From the NCBI GenBank assembly GCA_018715885.1, contig DVKT01000069.1, positions 1 to 64,000 of the forward strand: a stretch of 64,000 nucleotides of DNA, in the 5' to 3' direction. Below the pieces are notes generated by a model. The model was not told where the DNA came from. It worked only from the letters and a program-made list of their open reading frames with translations, and ran no database searches. Shown piece after piece: positions 1 to 8,618 of the stretch; positions within the stretch are counted from its first letter, which is position 1, and each line of letters opens with the position of its first letter. A program made the translations under genes and the position numbers. This DNA is from Caccoplasma intestinavium (GTDB taxonomy: Bacteria > Bacteroidota > Bacteroidia > Bacteroidales > UBA11471).

Positions 1-627
1 CCGGTCCGCTTCGAAATTGCAGATACCGAAGTCGCCCGTATCGAAAACGGTAAAATCGTTATACTCAAAGGAGGGACAACGACACTGAAAGCCTATCAGG
101 AGGAAAGTGCACTGTTCTCCGATGGAGAATCAGAGGAAATCTCCTTCACCGTAGAGAAAGCTCCACTGAGCGTCAGCGCCGACAATGTCCTTCGTCAAGT
201 CGGAGAACCCAACCCCGCATTCACTGTCTCGTACAGCGGGTTCGTCAACGGAGACGACGCATCGGTTATCGACGTAGTCCCTGTTGCCCAATGCCTCTCG
301 GCTTCTATTTCATCACCAGCCGGCTATTACGACATCACAGTAAGCGGGGGTGAAGACGATTGTTACACATTTACCCGATACACTTCCGGGACACTGGTCG
401 TTACCGAAGTCTCCGCACTAAATGCGCCGACCCTCAATGGTGTCCGTATTTATCTCTCGGACAAACGACTTACCGTAAAAGGCCTCCAAGCCGATACCGT
501 AGAAATATATGCCTTGAACGGCCGTCTGGCAGGACGTTACAAACCGGGCGAAATCGTAACTTTACCCTCAGGATTCTACATAGCCAAAACCGAAACCGGA
601 AAAGCATGCCTGCAAATTACGGAATAA
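1..627 (+). CDS. C-terminal part of a secreted protein with an MBG domain and a T9SS-like tail (partial)
   Basis: The reading frame is open from base 1 to the stop at 625-627 and the start lies outside the window, so only the last 208 residues are seen. Residues about 1-50 look like a bacterial Ig-like module. Residues about 52-138 match the MBG/YDG repeat, with the hallmark stretches GEPNPAF, YSGFVNGDD and AGYYDITVSGG. The last 65 or so residues (GLQADTVEIYALNGRL to the end) resemble a type IX secretion C-terminal sorting domain: a short beta-rich module with a LNG turn and a final GFYIAKTETG strand. Inference: a cell-surface or secreted protein exported by T9SS. The catalytic part, if there is one, is upstream and cannot be judged. 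A strong hairpin follows the stop. Confidence 0.85.
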   Translation, partial: PVRFEIADTEVARIENGKIVILKGGTTTLKAYQEESALFSDGESEEISFTVEKAPLSVSADNVLRQVGEPNPAFTVSYSGFVNGDDASVIDVVPVAQCLSASISSPAGYYDITVSGGEDDCYTFTRYTSGTLVVTEVSALNAPTLNGVRIYLSDKRLTVKGLQADTVEIYALNGRLAGRYKPGEIVTLPSGFYIAKTETGKACLQITE

Positions 628-642
628 CAATACTCTTTCAGA

Positions 643-686
643 GAAAAGCGAGGGAGCATTTCATCTGAAATGCTCCCTCGCTTTTC
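643..686. terminator. Bidirectional intrinsic terminator
   Basis: A 19-base stem (gaaaagcgagggagcattt, 643-661) pairs with 668-686 around a six-base loop. A-rich and T-rich flanks allow it to work on both strands. It lies between the converging MBG-protein gene and the aroA-porX-tsaE operon, and probably ends both. Confidence 0.85.
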
Positions 687-728
687 TTACTCACGGCAAC
701 GACAACCGGACAACCGGGACAGCGTGGC

Positions 729-953
729 TCAAAACAAGTCGTGGTCCCGATACAGCACATAGGCCATCGCCCAAACGAACAAGCCGAGAAGAAGATAAAA
801 CACCCTTACCCCTCTACGTCCGAAGAAACGCATCATGACCCGGCTATTTTGCGTCTCGAAAAACCAGCGCCACCGGCATACCGCCGCCCCAACCGAGAGT
901 GTTCCGGAAAGGGCAAACAAAAAGAAAACGATATAAGTAGCGGCACGTAACAT
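729..953 (-). CDS. Small two-helix membrane protein, Imm17-like
   Basis: A 74-residue protein with two hydrophobic segments (about 5-25 and 50-66) joined by a basic, aromatic linker (RWRWFFETQNSR, FFGRRGVRVFY). This pattern (W-WFF-x-QN, then G-R-x-x-R-x-FY and a second helix) fits the family annotated as immunity 17 in Bacteroides. No toxin gene is nearby, and the gene sits 13 bases downstream of tsaE as the last member of the operon, so a household membrane role is at least as likely as immunity. The family match is from memory; the molecular function is unknown. The start is the only ATG that leaves no overlap with tsaE. Confidence 0.65.
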   Translation of the reverse strand: MLRAATYIVFFLFALSGTLSVGAAVCRWRWFFETQNSRVMMRFFGRRGVRVFYLLLGLFVWAMAYVLYRDHDLF

Positions 954-966
954 AGAACCGTACCGT

Positions 967-1392
967 TTACGAACGCTTCATCGTTATGAGCCTCGACCCG
1001 TCGGGCTGTTCTTCGATATACACATCAACCGTATCGGGTGGCAACAAATCTTCGATCTTTTCGGGCCACTCGATAAAGCACAGTGCATCGCCATAGACAT
1101 AATCTTCATAGCCGAAATCAAATGCCTCCTCGGGTTTATTGATGCGATAAAAATCGAAATGATAAACAGACCGGCCATCGGCCATCGGTCCGTATTCGTT
1201 GATGATGGCGAACGTCGGACTGTTTATGACATCATCGATACCCAGTTCTTCACACAAGGCTTTTATGAAAGTCGTCTTCCCGACTCCCATCGAACCCCGG
1301 AAAGCAAAAACAGTACTATCTCCCATCGCCTCGATAAAGGAACGGGCGACATCTCGTATCTCTTCGATGTGATGTATGACAAATCGCGTCAT
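967..1392 (-). CDS. tsaE: tRNA threonylcarbamoyladenosine biosynthesis ATPase TsaE
   Basis: TsaE is the small ATPase that cycles the TsaB-TsaD complex during synthesis of t6A37 in ANN-decoding tRNAs. The 141-residue product has the P-loop GSMGVGKT at residues 33-40, followed by the family signatures NSPTFAIINEY and YHFDFYRI, and a C-terminal CFIEWPEKI. I chose the ATG at 1392 because an upstream in-frame start (1425) would overlap porX and add eleven residues not typical of the family. The gap to the porX stop is seven bases, so translation is probably coupled. TsaD is encoded in the same window at 50413-51432, not linked to it. Confidence 0.93.
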   Translation of the reverse strand: MTRFVIHHIEEIRDVARSFIEAMGDSTVFAFRGSMGVGKTTFIKALCEELGIDDVINSPTFAIINEYGPMADGRSVYHFDFYRINKPEEAFDFGYEDYVYGDALCFIEWPEKIEDLLPPDTVDVYIEEQPDGSRLITMKRS

Positions 1393-1399
1393 GACGGTT

Positions 1400-2944
1400 T
1401 TATTTTTTAGGCGTAAGCGTAACAAGAGGAATCATCATTTCTTCCATGGAAATACCTCCGTGTTGGAAAGTATCTTTGTAATAGCTCACGTAATAATTAT
1501 AGTTATTGGGATATGCAAAAAAATCATGGTTCGATGCAAAAATATAAGCCGAACTCATATTGGGCGACGGCAACCCGAAACGCGACGGCGTTTTTATCTC
1601 ATAGACCTGCTTGGGATTATACGACATATTTTTTCCCACCTTGTAGCGCAAATTGGTATTGGTATTCCGATCGGAAACAACCTTCACAGGATTGTCCACC
1701 CATATCGTTCCGTGGTCGGTGGTAAGAATTACCTTGAAATCTTTCTCGGCGATTCTCTTGAAAAGATCGAATGCCGGAGAATGTTTGAACCAAGACTGCG
1801 TCAGCGAACGGTACGCGGCATCGGTACCGGCCAGTTCGCGAATCATCTTGGAATCAGTACGGGCATGCGAAAGCATATCGATGAAGTTGAGGACACAGAC
1901 ATTGAGGTCATACCGTTCGAGGTTGACAAAATCGCGTACCAACTTTTCTCCGAAGTGCGACTCATTGACCTTATTGTAAGCATAGGTATAACGCTTACGG
2001 TAACGTTCGAGTAACGTACCGATGAGAGGAGCTTCATTCAAGTTCTTCCCTTCTTCCGAATCTTCATCGACCCACAAATCGGGAAACAGCGAAGCGATCT
2101 TATCGGGCAGCAAACCCGAAAAAATCGCATTACGGGCATATTGCGTAGCCGTAGGAAGGATACTGAAATACAACTCCTCCTCTACCATAAAATACTCCGA
2201 GAGAAGCGGCATAAGCACCCGCCACTGGTCGAGACGGAAATTATCGATAAGAACAACGAACACTTTCTCTCCGTTATCAAGCAACGGAAATACTTTTTGT
2301 TTGAAAAGTTCATGACTCATCAAAGGGTGTTCCGCTCCCGTCAACCATTTTTCATAATTCCGCTTGACATACTTCACAAAAGCGGAATTGGCCTCGTTTT
2401 TCTGCATCAGGAGCATTTCTTTGAGATGCCCCTCGGTCTGTTCCAATTCCAGTTCCCAATATACCAACCGACGATACACATCATACCAGTCTTCCCACGA
2501 AAGAGAATCGTTGATCTGGACATTGATGCGATTGAAATCCTGCTGGTAACCGCTTGACGTTTTTTCCGAAATAATCTCTTTCCGATAGAGATTTTTTTTG
2601 ATGGAAAGCAAGATTTGATTGGGATTGACCGGCTTTATCAGATAATCGGCGATTTTATTGCCGATCGCCTGATTCATAATATCCTCTTCCTCACTCTTGG
2701 TTATCATGACGACCGGAGTCTGCGGAGCAAGTTCCTTGATACGGCTCAACGTTTCGAGGCCGCTCAATCCCGGCATATTTTCATCGAGGATTATCAAATC
2801 GAAATGCCCGGCCTCGACCTTATCGAGAGCATCGCGGCCATTGGTCACGGTAACGACCTCATACCCTTTCTGGCGAAGAAACAGGACATGCGGTTTCAGC
2901 AAATCGATTTCATCATCGGCCCAAAGAATGATCTCACTCTTCAT
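1400..2944 (-). CDS. porX: T9SS response regulator with PglZ/alkaline-phosphatase domain PorX
   Basis: A 514-residue protein. Residues 1-125 form a CheY-like receiver with acidic residues D10 and D11, the phospho-acceptor D54 (LIILDENMPG) and K83 (MITKSE). The rest is a PglZ-type alkaline-phosphatase-superfamily domain with recognisable metal-site stretches: VLIDNFRLDQW, LPTATQYARNAIF, LSHARTD and LTTDHGT. This architecture is that of PorX, which in Porphyromonas gingivalis acts with PorY and SigP to control type IX secretion genes. The ATG at 2944 gives the standard N-terminus (MKSEIILWADDE); a longer frame exists but runs into porW. The start lies inside the end of porW (11-base overlap), suggesting translational coupling. 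Confidence 0.93.
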   Translation of the reverse strand: MKSEIILWADDEIDLLKPHVLFLRQKGYEVVTVTNGRDALDKVEAGHFDLIILDENMPGLSGLETLSRIKELAPQTPVVMITKSEEEDIMNQAIGNKIADYLIKPVNPNQILLSIKKNLYRKEIISEKTSSGYQQDFNRINVQINDSLSWEDWYDVYRRLVYWELELEQTEGHLKEMLLMQKNEANSAFVKYVKRNYEKWLTGAEHPLMSHELFKQKVFPLLDNGEKVFVVLIDNFRLDQWRVLMPLLSEYFMVEEELYFSILPTATQYARNAIFSGLLPDKIASLFPDLWVDEDSEEGKNLNEAPLIGTLLERYRKRYTYAYNKVNESHFGEKLVRDFVNLERYDLNVCVLNFIDMLSHARTDSKMIRELAGTDAAYRSLTQSWFKHSPAFDLFKRIAEKDFKVILTTDHGTIWVDNPVKVVSDRNTNTNLRYKVGKNMSYNPKQVYEIKTPSRFGLPSPNMSSAYIFASNHDFFAYPNNYNYYVSYYKDTFQHGGISMEEMMIPLVTLTPKK

Positions 2945-5729
2945 ATTGCAACAACTGGTTATCTTCGACAAATCTGAAATACTCCTCGAACGTATGTCCC
3001 TCGACCAGTAATTTGAAATTCTGTTCACTGATCATTACGGGACGCACGCCGTCGGGCATCGGTACGCCGTCGGGCGCACTCAACATACGGCGATATTGAG
3101 TCAACTCGTCAAAGTTATAAAAACCTTTGACAACTAACATACTTATTTCGTTAAAGCTCATTATTTCGAGGTCAAAATCCCGAATGATGAAATGCGCGAA
3201 ATTGTATTTGGCAATATTGAACAGCAACAGGTTGGCATTGATTCCTCCGGTCGGGTAGACCAACACGAACAAATGCGGCACATCGAGGTCGGACACAAAA
3301 GGAGCTACTTCTTGCGTGGTATCGGAAATACCCGTTTCGAGAGGCTCGTCTCCGCCCCCCAGACGCACACGCCATATATCATTCCGGGCAGCTCCGGCTA
3401 CGACTTCTCTCCCTTGCGCCACACCTTTGAGCATATCCGATGCCAACGTACTTACATCTTCCGACGGATAGGCATCGAGCAAAGCCTTCAAGCCCGATTT
3501 GAAATGCTCTATATCCCCGTCATTGACATAAGCCAATGCGTCGATAAGCATGAATTTGGGAATGAGTTTCGACAACGGATAAGTAGTGCGGGTATATTCG
3601 TAAAGCGTATGTACAGTTACATTATCACCTGCCAAATAAGCATCGTAAGCCGAGATATACAGCGAATCCTGCACCAAGTCCATGCGTCTGAGATTTTCGA
3701 GGTAATTCGGGTCGGACAACGCTACGGCATATTTGCTATCGGGGAAATTTTTCAAAATTCGCTGTTTATATTCTTCGGCCATCGGCTCGTCTCCTATACG
3801 CATACCGATAAGATAACAGTTATAATAGGCTTCGAGACGGTAATCGTTCTGGGGAAAACGACGGTCGAGTTCATTGAAATTGGCCATCGCCGCCTCCATA
3901 TCTTCGAGGCGGTCTTTGAGTATCATCGCCATATTGAATAAGCCGTCGGCAATAATTTCGTTAGAGGCGGTTATCGCTTCCTCGGTAAACGGCAACTGCT
4001 GCAAATAGAAACGCGGGTCTTTGGGATCATCGCTATACGACGACGTGTCGGCCTCGGCAACCTCCACATCTTCCGAAGGTACGTCTTCGGACATTTCCTC
4101 ATCTGCCCCCTCGGTTATATCTTCCTGCGAGAATGATGCCTTATTGCTGCGCCGCCAATCGTCTTCGAGCTTACGCCGTCCCCATTTCCGTTGGAACTCC
4201 GACTTACCGGCCGTAATCAACGAACTGTTATAAAAATACCACGAAGTACTTCCTCCGGGCATGGTAGGAGTCGTTACTTGCTGTATTTTATCGAGCTGGG
4301 GCGCATTGGCCTCTTGTTCGGCAAGAAGCGCCGCACGGCGGGCTTCTTCGGCGGCTTGCTCTTCGGCAGCAATCAGGTCGTCGATAATTTTCTGTATATG
4401 CCGGTTACGCTCCTCCTCGGGCATTGCCGCCACCCGCTGCAAACTATCCTGCAACTCCACATTCCCCGCATAGACCGACAACTCGTCGAGAACCGACGAC
4501 CGACGTACCAGATTCTCATAATCGGGATAACTCTCGTCGACCAGCGGCAAGGCCTCGGCATAGCAGGGTTGCGCTTTGGTATATTCCCGCCGATCGAAAT
4601 AAATTCCACCCAATGTAAGCTGGCTGATAGCCAACTCAACCCCACGGCGCGTACTCTTCTCCGCCGCCGTCATATAGTTCTCTATGGCTTTTGTCGTATC
4701 GCGACGAGACAGATAGAGATTTCCCAACGCATAGTAAATCTGGTCGAGATAATCTCTATTTTTATAATTACGCGCCAAACGACGCAAGCGTTTTTCGATC
4801 TTCGACATATCGCTTCCCGTAAATACCTCGGTCTGGTTGATACGGGCATTCATCTCGGTGCGGAACGTCGGGTTTTTCTTGATCACAGCCTGATAAGAAC
4901 GATACGCCCCAGCTTTATCGCCCGTCTTGGCCTGCAACTGCGCCAACAAAAACGTCATGCGAATTTCCTGAGAATGCCCGTCGGCCATCTTCAATGCCTC
5001 TTTCAGATAGGGTATCGCCTCGGCATACTCCCCCGAACGTATCAAAAAATCGGCATAGACGGTCGCATACCATCTCTTCTGCTTCGGCGAAAGGGTATAT
5101 TCCTTAGAAACTTTAAGCAAAGCGTCTTCGGCCTCGTAAAGCCAGCCCAATTCGAGATAACAACGGGCCGTCCATACCCGGGCATCGGCCATCAGAGCCG
5201 TGTTCCACGGGAAATGGCGGGTAATATATATGAAGGTTGCCAACGCTCCTAAAAAATCGCCCTGATAAAATTGAGACTCTCCCATCAACACCCATGCGTT
5301 ATGAATGAACGGATTGAATTCTCCGCGCTTGACATATTCCCGATATTTGGGATCACTCATTTTTTTTCGATTGCGTTTAGGCGGCTTTTGTATGGAATGT
5401 TGCCGTATCGCCTTCTGGCTTTTTTCCAAAGCCCGGGAAAAATCGCCTTTCGGCTGAGGGTCGGACGGGACTCCGTAAGCCGAGACCGGGTGCATGTGCA
5501 ACAGATGTGTAAAATTATCTTCATAACCGTCCTGCATCGCATCGAGTTGTTCTTCAAAACTCGTTATACCATTGAAATAGACATTATAACGAGTCGTAAA
5601 AGAATGAAAAAAGCGGGTCGCACGCGTATTCTTCTGCGTAGAACACGACGCCAGTAAAACCAACGAAAGGGAAAATATCCACAAACGTCCCTTCCGAAGC
5701 AACAGCTTACGAACAAAAGCGCTTTTCAT
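2934..5729 (-). CDS. porW: T9SS tetratricopeptide lipoprotein PorW/SprE
   Basis: A 931-residue lipoprotein. The N-terminus is basic, then hydrophobic, ending in the lipobox LASC (Cys about 29). It is followed by the family-typical stretch TRFFHSFTTRYNVYFNG. Several TPR-like helical repeats follow (about residues 150-420 and 640-740), separated by an acidic, A/E-rich region (about 440-600). The C-terminal 100 residues form a conserved beta-rich module (LVYPTGGINANLLLFNIAKY). PorW/SprE is an outer-membrane-associated T9SS component, known to link the PorK/PorN ring with the Sov translocon. The gene lies 40 bases downstream of a metal permease and overlaps porX. The T9SS core genes (porK-N, sov, porV) are not in the window. 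Confidence 0.9.
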   Translation of the reverse strand: MKSAFVRKLLLRKGRLWIFSLSLVLLASCSTQKNTRATRFFHSFTTRYNVYFNGITSFEEQLDAMQDGYEDNFTHLLHMHPVSAYGVPSDPQPKGDFSRALEKSQKAIRQHSIQKPPKRNRKKMSDPKYREYVKRGEFNPFIHNAWVLMGESQFYQGDFLGALATFIYITRHFPWNTALMADARVWTARCYLELGWLYEAEDALLKVSKEYTLSPKQKRWYATVYADFLIRSGEYAEAIPYLKEALKMADGHSQEIRMTFLLAQLQAKTGDKAGAYRSYQAVIKKNPTFRTEMNARINQTEVFTGSDMSKIEKRLRRLARNYKNRDYLDQIYYALGNLYLSRRDTTKAIENYMTAAEKSTRRGVELAISQLTLGGIYFDRREYTKAQPCYAEALPLVDESYPDYENLVRRSSVLDELSVYAGNVELQDSLQRVAAMPEEERNRHIQKIIDDLIAAEEQAAEEARRAALLAEQEANAPQLDKIQQVTTPTMPGGSTSWYFYNSSLITAGKSEFQRKWGRRKLEDDWRRSNKASFSQEDITEGADEEMSEDVPSEDVEVAEADTSSYSDDPKDPRFYLQQLPFTEEAITASNEIIADGLFNMAMILKDRLEDMEAAMANFNELDRRFPQNDYRLEAYYNCYLIGMRIGDEPMAEEYKQRILKNFPDSKYAVALSDPNYLENLRRMDLVQDSLYISAYDAYLAGDNVTVHTLYEYTRTTYPLSKLIPKFMLIDALAYVNDGDIEHFKSGLKALLDAYPSEDVSTLASDMLKGVAQGREVVAGAARNDIWRVRLGGGDEPLETGISDTTQEVAPFVSDLDVPHLFVLVYPTGGINANLLLFNIAKYNFAHFIIRDFDLEIMSFNEISMLVVKGFYNFDELTQYRRMLSAPDGVPMPDGVRPVMISEQNFKLLVEGHTFEEYFRFVEDNQLLQYEE

Positions 5730-5769
5730 CTTTTAGTATATAAACTGAAAATCCCGACGTTTATTGCCT

Positions 5770-6594
5770 TTACGGATTCCTAACTGCACAACGACGATAA
5801 ACCCTTAATCCGCAACGCGCGACCGCATAAACAGCAATAAGTAAAAAAACAATACATGCACCGGAAGGTACGTCGAGCAAATAGGCCAGCCACAATCCCG
5901 ACACACCGCCTGCAACGGTAAGAAGTCCCGACCCCCAAAGTATTGTCCTGTAATGTCGGGTAAAAAGCTCGACGGTCATTTGCGGAATCGTCAACATCGA
6001 CAAAAGAAGCATTATGCCGACCAACCGTATCGTCAATACCACACACAACGACACCATTACAACCATCGTATAATCGATAAGCCGTACCGGTAACCGCCGG
6101 GTAAAAGCAAAGTCTCGATCGAACGCGACAGCGATAAGAGAGCGATAGAACAATCCCGACAACAGAAGAAGCGATGCTGTATAAAGTGCAAACCAACCAA
6201 GATCGGACGACGTTACGGTAAGTATATTCCCAAAAAGAAACTCGTTCAACCCGGGAGCATATCCGGGCGTCTTGAAAATACAGATTATTCCCACCGCCAT
6301 GCCCAAAGCCCACAACGTAGCGATTGCAGAATCTTCTCTTACGGTTCCACGCCGGGAAAGCCACCCGACTCCCAATGCCGAACCTACGGCAAAAAGCAAT
6401 GCTCCCAATGTGGGACTGATACCGAGATACAACCCGATACCCAATCCGCCGAAAGAGGCGTGCGTAATTCCCCCGGTAATGAAAACCATGCGTCGGGTAA
6501 CGATATAGGTACCGATGATACCGCCCGCAATCCCGATAAGCAGCACCGCCCAAAGGGCATTCTGAAAAAAAGTATATTGTAAAATATCGAACAT
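5770..6594 (-). CDS. Metal ABC transporter permease, ABC-3 family (ZnuB/MntB-like)
   Basis: A 274-residue integral membrane protein with about eight hydrophobic helices. It shows the ABC-3 family signatures TRRMVFITGGITHASFGGLG near the N-terminus and VRLVGIMLLLSMLTIPQ in the second half. Such permeases import zinc, manganese or iron together with an ATPase and a periplasmic binding protein. Neither partner gene is in the neighbourhood, so the subunit must pair with components encoded elsewhere. It lies nine bases after the upstream unknown gene, in the aroA-porX operon. The metal specificity cannot be read from the sequence. Confidence 0.9.
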   Translation of the reverse strand: MFDILQYTFFQNALWAVLLIGIAGGIIGTYIVTRRMVFITGGITHASFGGLGIGLYLGISPTLGALLFAVGSALGVGWLSRRGTVREDSAIATLWALGMAVGIICIFKTPGYAPGLNEFLFGNILTVTSSDLGWFALYTASLLLLSGLFYRSLIAVAFDRDFAFTRRLPVRLIDYTMVVMVSLCVVLTIRLVGIMLLLSMLTIPQMTVELFTRHYRTILWGSGLLTVAGGVSGLWLAYLLDVPSGACIVFLLIAVYAVARCGLRVYRRCAVRNP

Positions 6595-6603
6595 GTTGGT
6601 CTG

Positions 6604-7023
6604 TTAATTTCGGGCCGATTGTCGACGTTGTTCTTCTATAACCAATACAACCTCGGCTTTCAAAGCATCGGGCAAAGAAATATCTCTTAACTGCAAACTC
6701 CGTATCCACCCGGCAACCTCACCGGGAGCAAGCGTATAAAATACATCTTCGAATTCACCGATTTCATCGATCGCATATCCGTCCGAAGGCCGCCCGGCAT
6801 AACGGTCGAGTTCTTCGTCATCGTAATAGACGATCTCCCGGCTTGCACCGGCCAGTAAACTTTCTTTTTCGCAAATCAAGTGTTGCCCGCAACATTCGGT
6901 ATCGATCCTGTCCGGCTCTGAATTTTCTACCGGACGCTTGTCTCTCCGTCGCCTGTAATCGTAAAAGTAACAAGCAACACCCAATAAAACAATCGCCCCG
7001 ATTATATAGACAAGCCCCATCAT
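6604..7023 (-). CDS. Unknown membrane-anchored protein conserved next to aroA
   Basis: A 139-residue protein of unknown function. One N-terminal helix (residues 4-21) is followed by a basic stop-transfer stretch (YDYRRRRDKR), so the rest is probably cytoplasmic. The soluble part contains a Cys pair with His (ECCGQHLIC), an acidic YDDEELDRYAG and an amphipathic C-terminal stretch ending in EEQRRQSARN. The cysteines and histidine could bind a metal, which is only an inference. The ATG at 7023 overlaps the aroA stop (ATGA) and a second ATG follows directly, so the true start is one of two adjacent codons. It belongs to the operon that continues into the metal permease and porW. Confidence 0.75.
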   Translation of the reverse strand: MMGLVYIIGAIVLLGVACYFYDYRRRRDKRPVENSEPDRIDTECCGQHLICEKESLLAGASREIVYYDDEELDRYAGRPSDGYAIDEIGEFEDVFYTLAPGEVAGWIRSLQLRDISLPDALKAEVVLVIEEQRRQSARN

Positions 7024-8246
7024 ACACGAGATATTTCAAAACCGGCTTGTCGCAAATGTTCCCAAAATGCAGGATATGATTTACTCACGACCTCGGGACA
7101 GCGAATCTCCAAACCGGGATAAAAAATACATGCCGGAGCAAAAGCCATCGCCATACGATGGTCATCATAAGTATCGATGGCAGGCAAATGTTCCGCTTCG
7201 GTCTGTTCTCCGTTCCATTCGAGAATAGAATCTTCTCGATCGGTAATACGATACCCCAATTTCGCCAGCTCGCATTTTAATGCAGCAATACGGTCGGTCT
7301 CCTTTATTTTAAGAGACTGCAAGCCGGTAAAACAAAACGGTCTATGCAACAACACGCAGGTAACGACCAATGTTTGTGCCAAATCGGGCTGATTGGTCAA
7401 ATCGACCGACAAACAAGATCTATCACTCATTCCCACATGGCGTAAACGCACACCGTCATGTAGGAAATCGGTTTCCACCCCCAAATGGGCAAAAAACTCG
7501 GAAACACGGGAATCTCCCTGCACGCTTACATCATGCAGACCCGAAAGTTCCACAACGGCTCCGGGTACCAAAGCAGCTATTTCATACCAATAAGATGCGG
7601 CCGACCAATCCGACTCCACCGAGAAGTGCACCGGTTTATAACGTCCGGGCAGTACTCGTATCTCATTCCCATTCCATACACTATCCATACCCCACTGCCT
7701 CATCATACTGAGCGTCATCATTATATAGGGTTTTGAGATCATCTCTCCGACAAGAGACAATATAAGTCCTTCCCGCATATAAGGGGCTACCATAAGCAAG
7801 GCCGATATATATTGCGAACTGACTCCTGCACTCAGCATCAACCGCCCCCCCTCCAACATCTTTCCATAAATCCGCAGCGGAGGGAAACCTTCTTCTCCCA
7901 AGTAATCGATACGGGCCCCCAATGAACGAAGTGCATCTACCAATAAACGGATAGGGCGATGACGCATACGTTCCGATCCAGTAATCGTCCACACCCCTTC
8001 ACACTGGGCCAAATAGGCCGTCAGAAAACGCATGGCAGTCCCGGCGGCCATAATATCGAAATCGGGCCCACCTTCTTCAAAAGCCCGTACCATGACCCGG
8101 GTATCATCACAATCGGAAAGGTTTCCAAGAAGCCATTTGCTACCCGACAAAGCATTCAGAATCAACGCACGGTTGCAAATACTTTTCGACGAGGGCAACT
8201 GTATGCGGGCATCTATCCGTTCTGGGGCCAAAAGATGTATGCTCAT
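7020..8246 (-). CDS. aroA: 3-phosphoshikimate 1-carboxyvinyltransferase (EPSP synthase)
   Basis: A 408-residue enzyme joining shikimate-3-phosphate and phosphoenolpyruvate in chorismate synthesis. Visible motifs are LPSSKSICNRALILNAL (substrate-binding Lys-Ser near residue 20), DCDDTRVM, AGTAMRFLTAYLA, DWSAASYWYE, ESLSLKIKETDR-type KIKETDRIAAL and TYDDHRMAMAFA. The ATG at 8246 gives the usual N-terminus; a longer open frame exists but consists of an AT-rich leader. It is the first gene of a seven-gene minus-strand operon. The length is slightly shorter than the E. coli enzyme, as usual for the phylum. Confidence 0.95.
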   Translation of the reverse strand: MSIHLLAPERIDARIQLPSSKSICNRALILNALSGSKWLLGNLSDCDDTRVMVRAFEEGGPDFDIMAAGTAMRFLTAYLAQCEGVWTITGSERMRHRPIRLLVDALRSLGARIDYLGEEGFPPLRIYGKMLEGGRLMLSAGVSSQYISALLMVAPYMREGLILSLVGEMISKPYIMMTLSMMRQWGMDSVWNGNEIRVLPGRYKPVHFSVESDWSAASYWYEIAALVPGAVVELSGLHDVSVQGDSRVSEFFAHLGVETDFLHDGVRLRHVGMSDRSCLSVDLTNQPDLAQTLVVTCVLLHRPFCFTGLQSLKIKETDRIAALKCELAKLGYRITDREDSILEWNGEQTEAEHLPAIDTYDDHRMAMAFAPACIFYPGLEIRCPEVVSKSYPAFWEHLRQAGFEISRV

Positions 8247-8274
8247 TGTTTCAGAGAATATGTTTCGTAAGGTG

Positions 8275-8282
8275 CAAAAGTA
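8275..8282 (-). promoter_or_regulatory. Likely -7 box for the aroA operon
   Basis: On the minus strand the site reads TACTTTTG, matching TAnnTTTG, and lies 29 bases before the aroA ATG. No clean TTTG -33 box is seen at the right distance. Confidence 0.45.
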
Positions 8283-8501
8283 ATGAATTTTCGGGAAAGC
8301 CGTCATTCCATCTACGGTTTTATATATAACATAAACTATATAATAAAAAAGTGAGTTCTCAGACATAAATAAAATCCGATCCCTAATTCAGCACCAGACC
8401 CAAACAAAGATGTCAAAATTCAAAATAAAAGCATAAAAACGCATCTTTTTGCAATAAAAAAAATATTTTTATCACCATTTGTCCATTTTTCTTGTAAAAT
8501 A

Positions 8502-8534
8502 TTTGATTTTATCCATTTCTTTGTATTATCTTTG
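8502..8534 (+). promoter_or_regulatory. Promoter of gdhA
   Basis: TTTG at 8502-8505 and TATCTTTG at 8527-8534 are separated by 21 bases, matching the Bacteroidota primary sigma consensus. The implied leader is about 75-80 bases and AT-rich, without a Shine-Dalgarno site. Confidence 0.75.
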
Positions 8535-8618
8535 CAGCAAAGAAATAAAAACAAGCAAAAAATCATCTCATATTATTCGATACTGCAATTTATTTTTCAC
8601 TTTTAATTATAAAATACA

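Larger units (their letters stand above)
8247..8618. other. Divergent AT-rich intergenic region between aroA and gdhA
   Basis: These 372 bases carry no credible gene. They contain one -7-like box facing aroA (8275-8282) and a complete promoter facing gdhA (8502-8534). The middle part, about 8320-8500, is very rich in A and T. I saw no convincing riboswitch or long inverted repeat. Confidence 0.7.

Noticed and set aside
729..953. Toxin-immunity pair suggested by the Imm17-like protein
   Set aside because: No toxin or secretion effector gene lies nearby; all neighbours are housekeeping or T9SS genes.
4191..5252. Long open frame antisense to porW
   Set aside because: The porW frame carries clear family features throughout; the antisense product lacks any.
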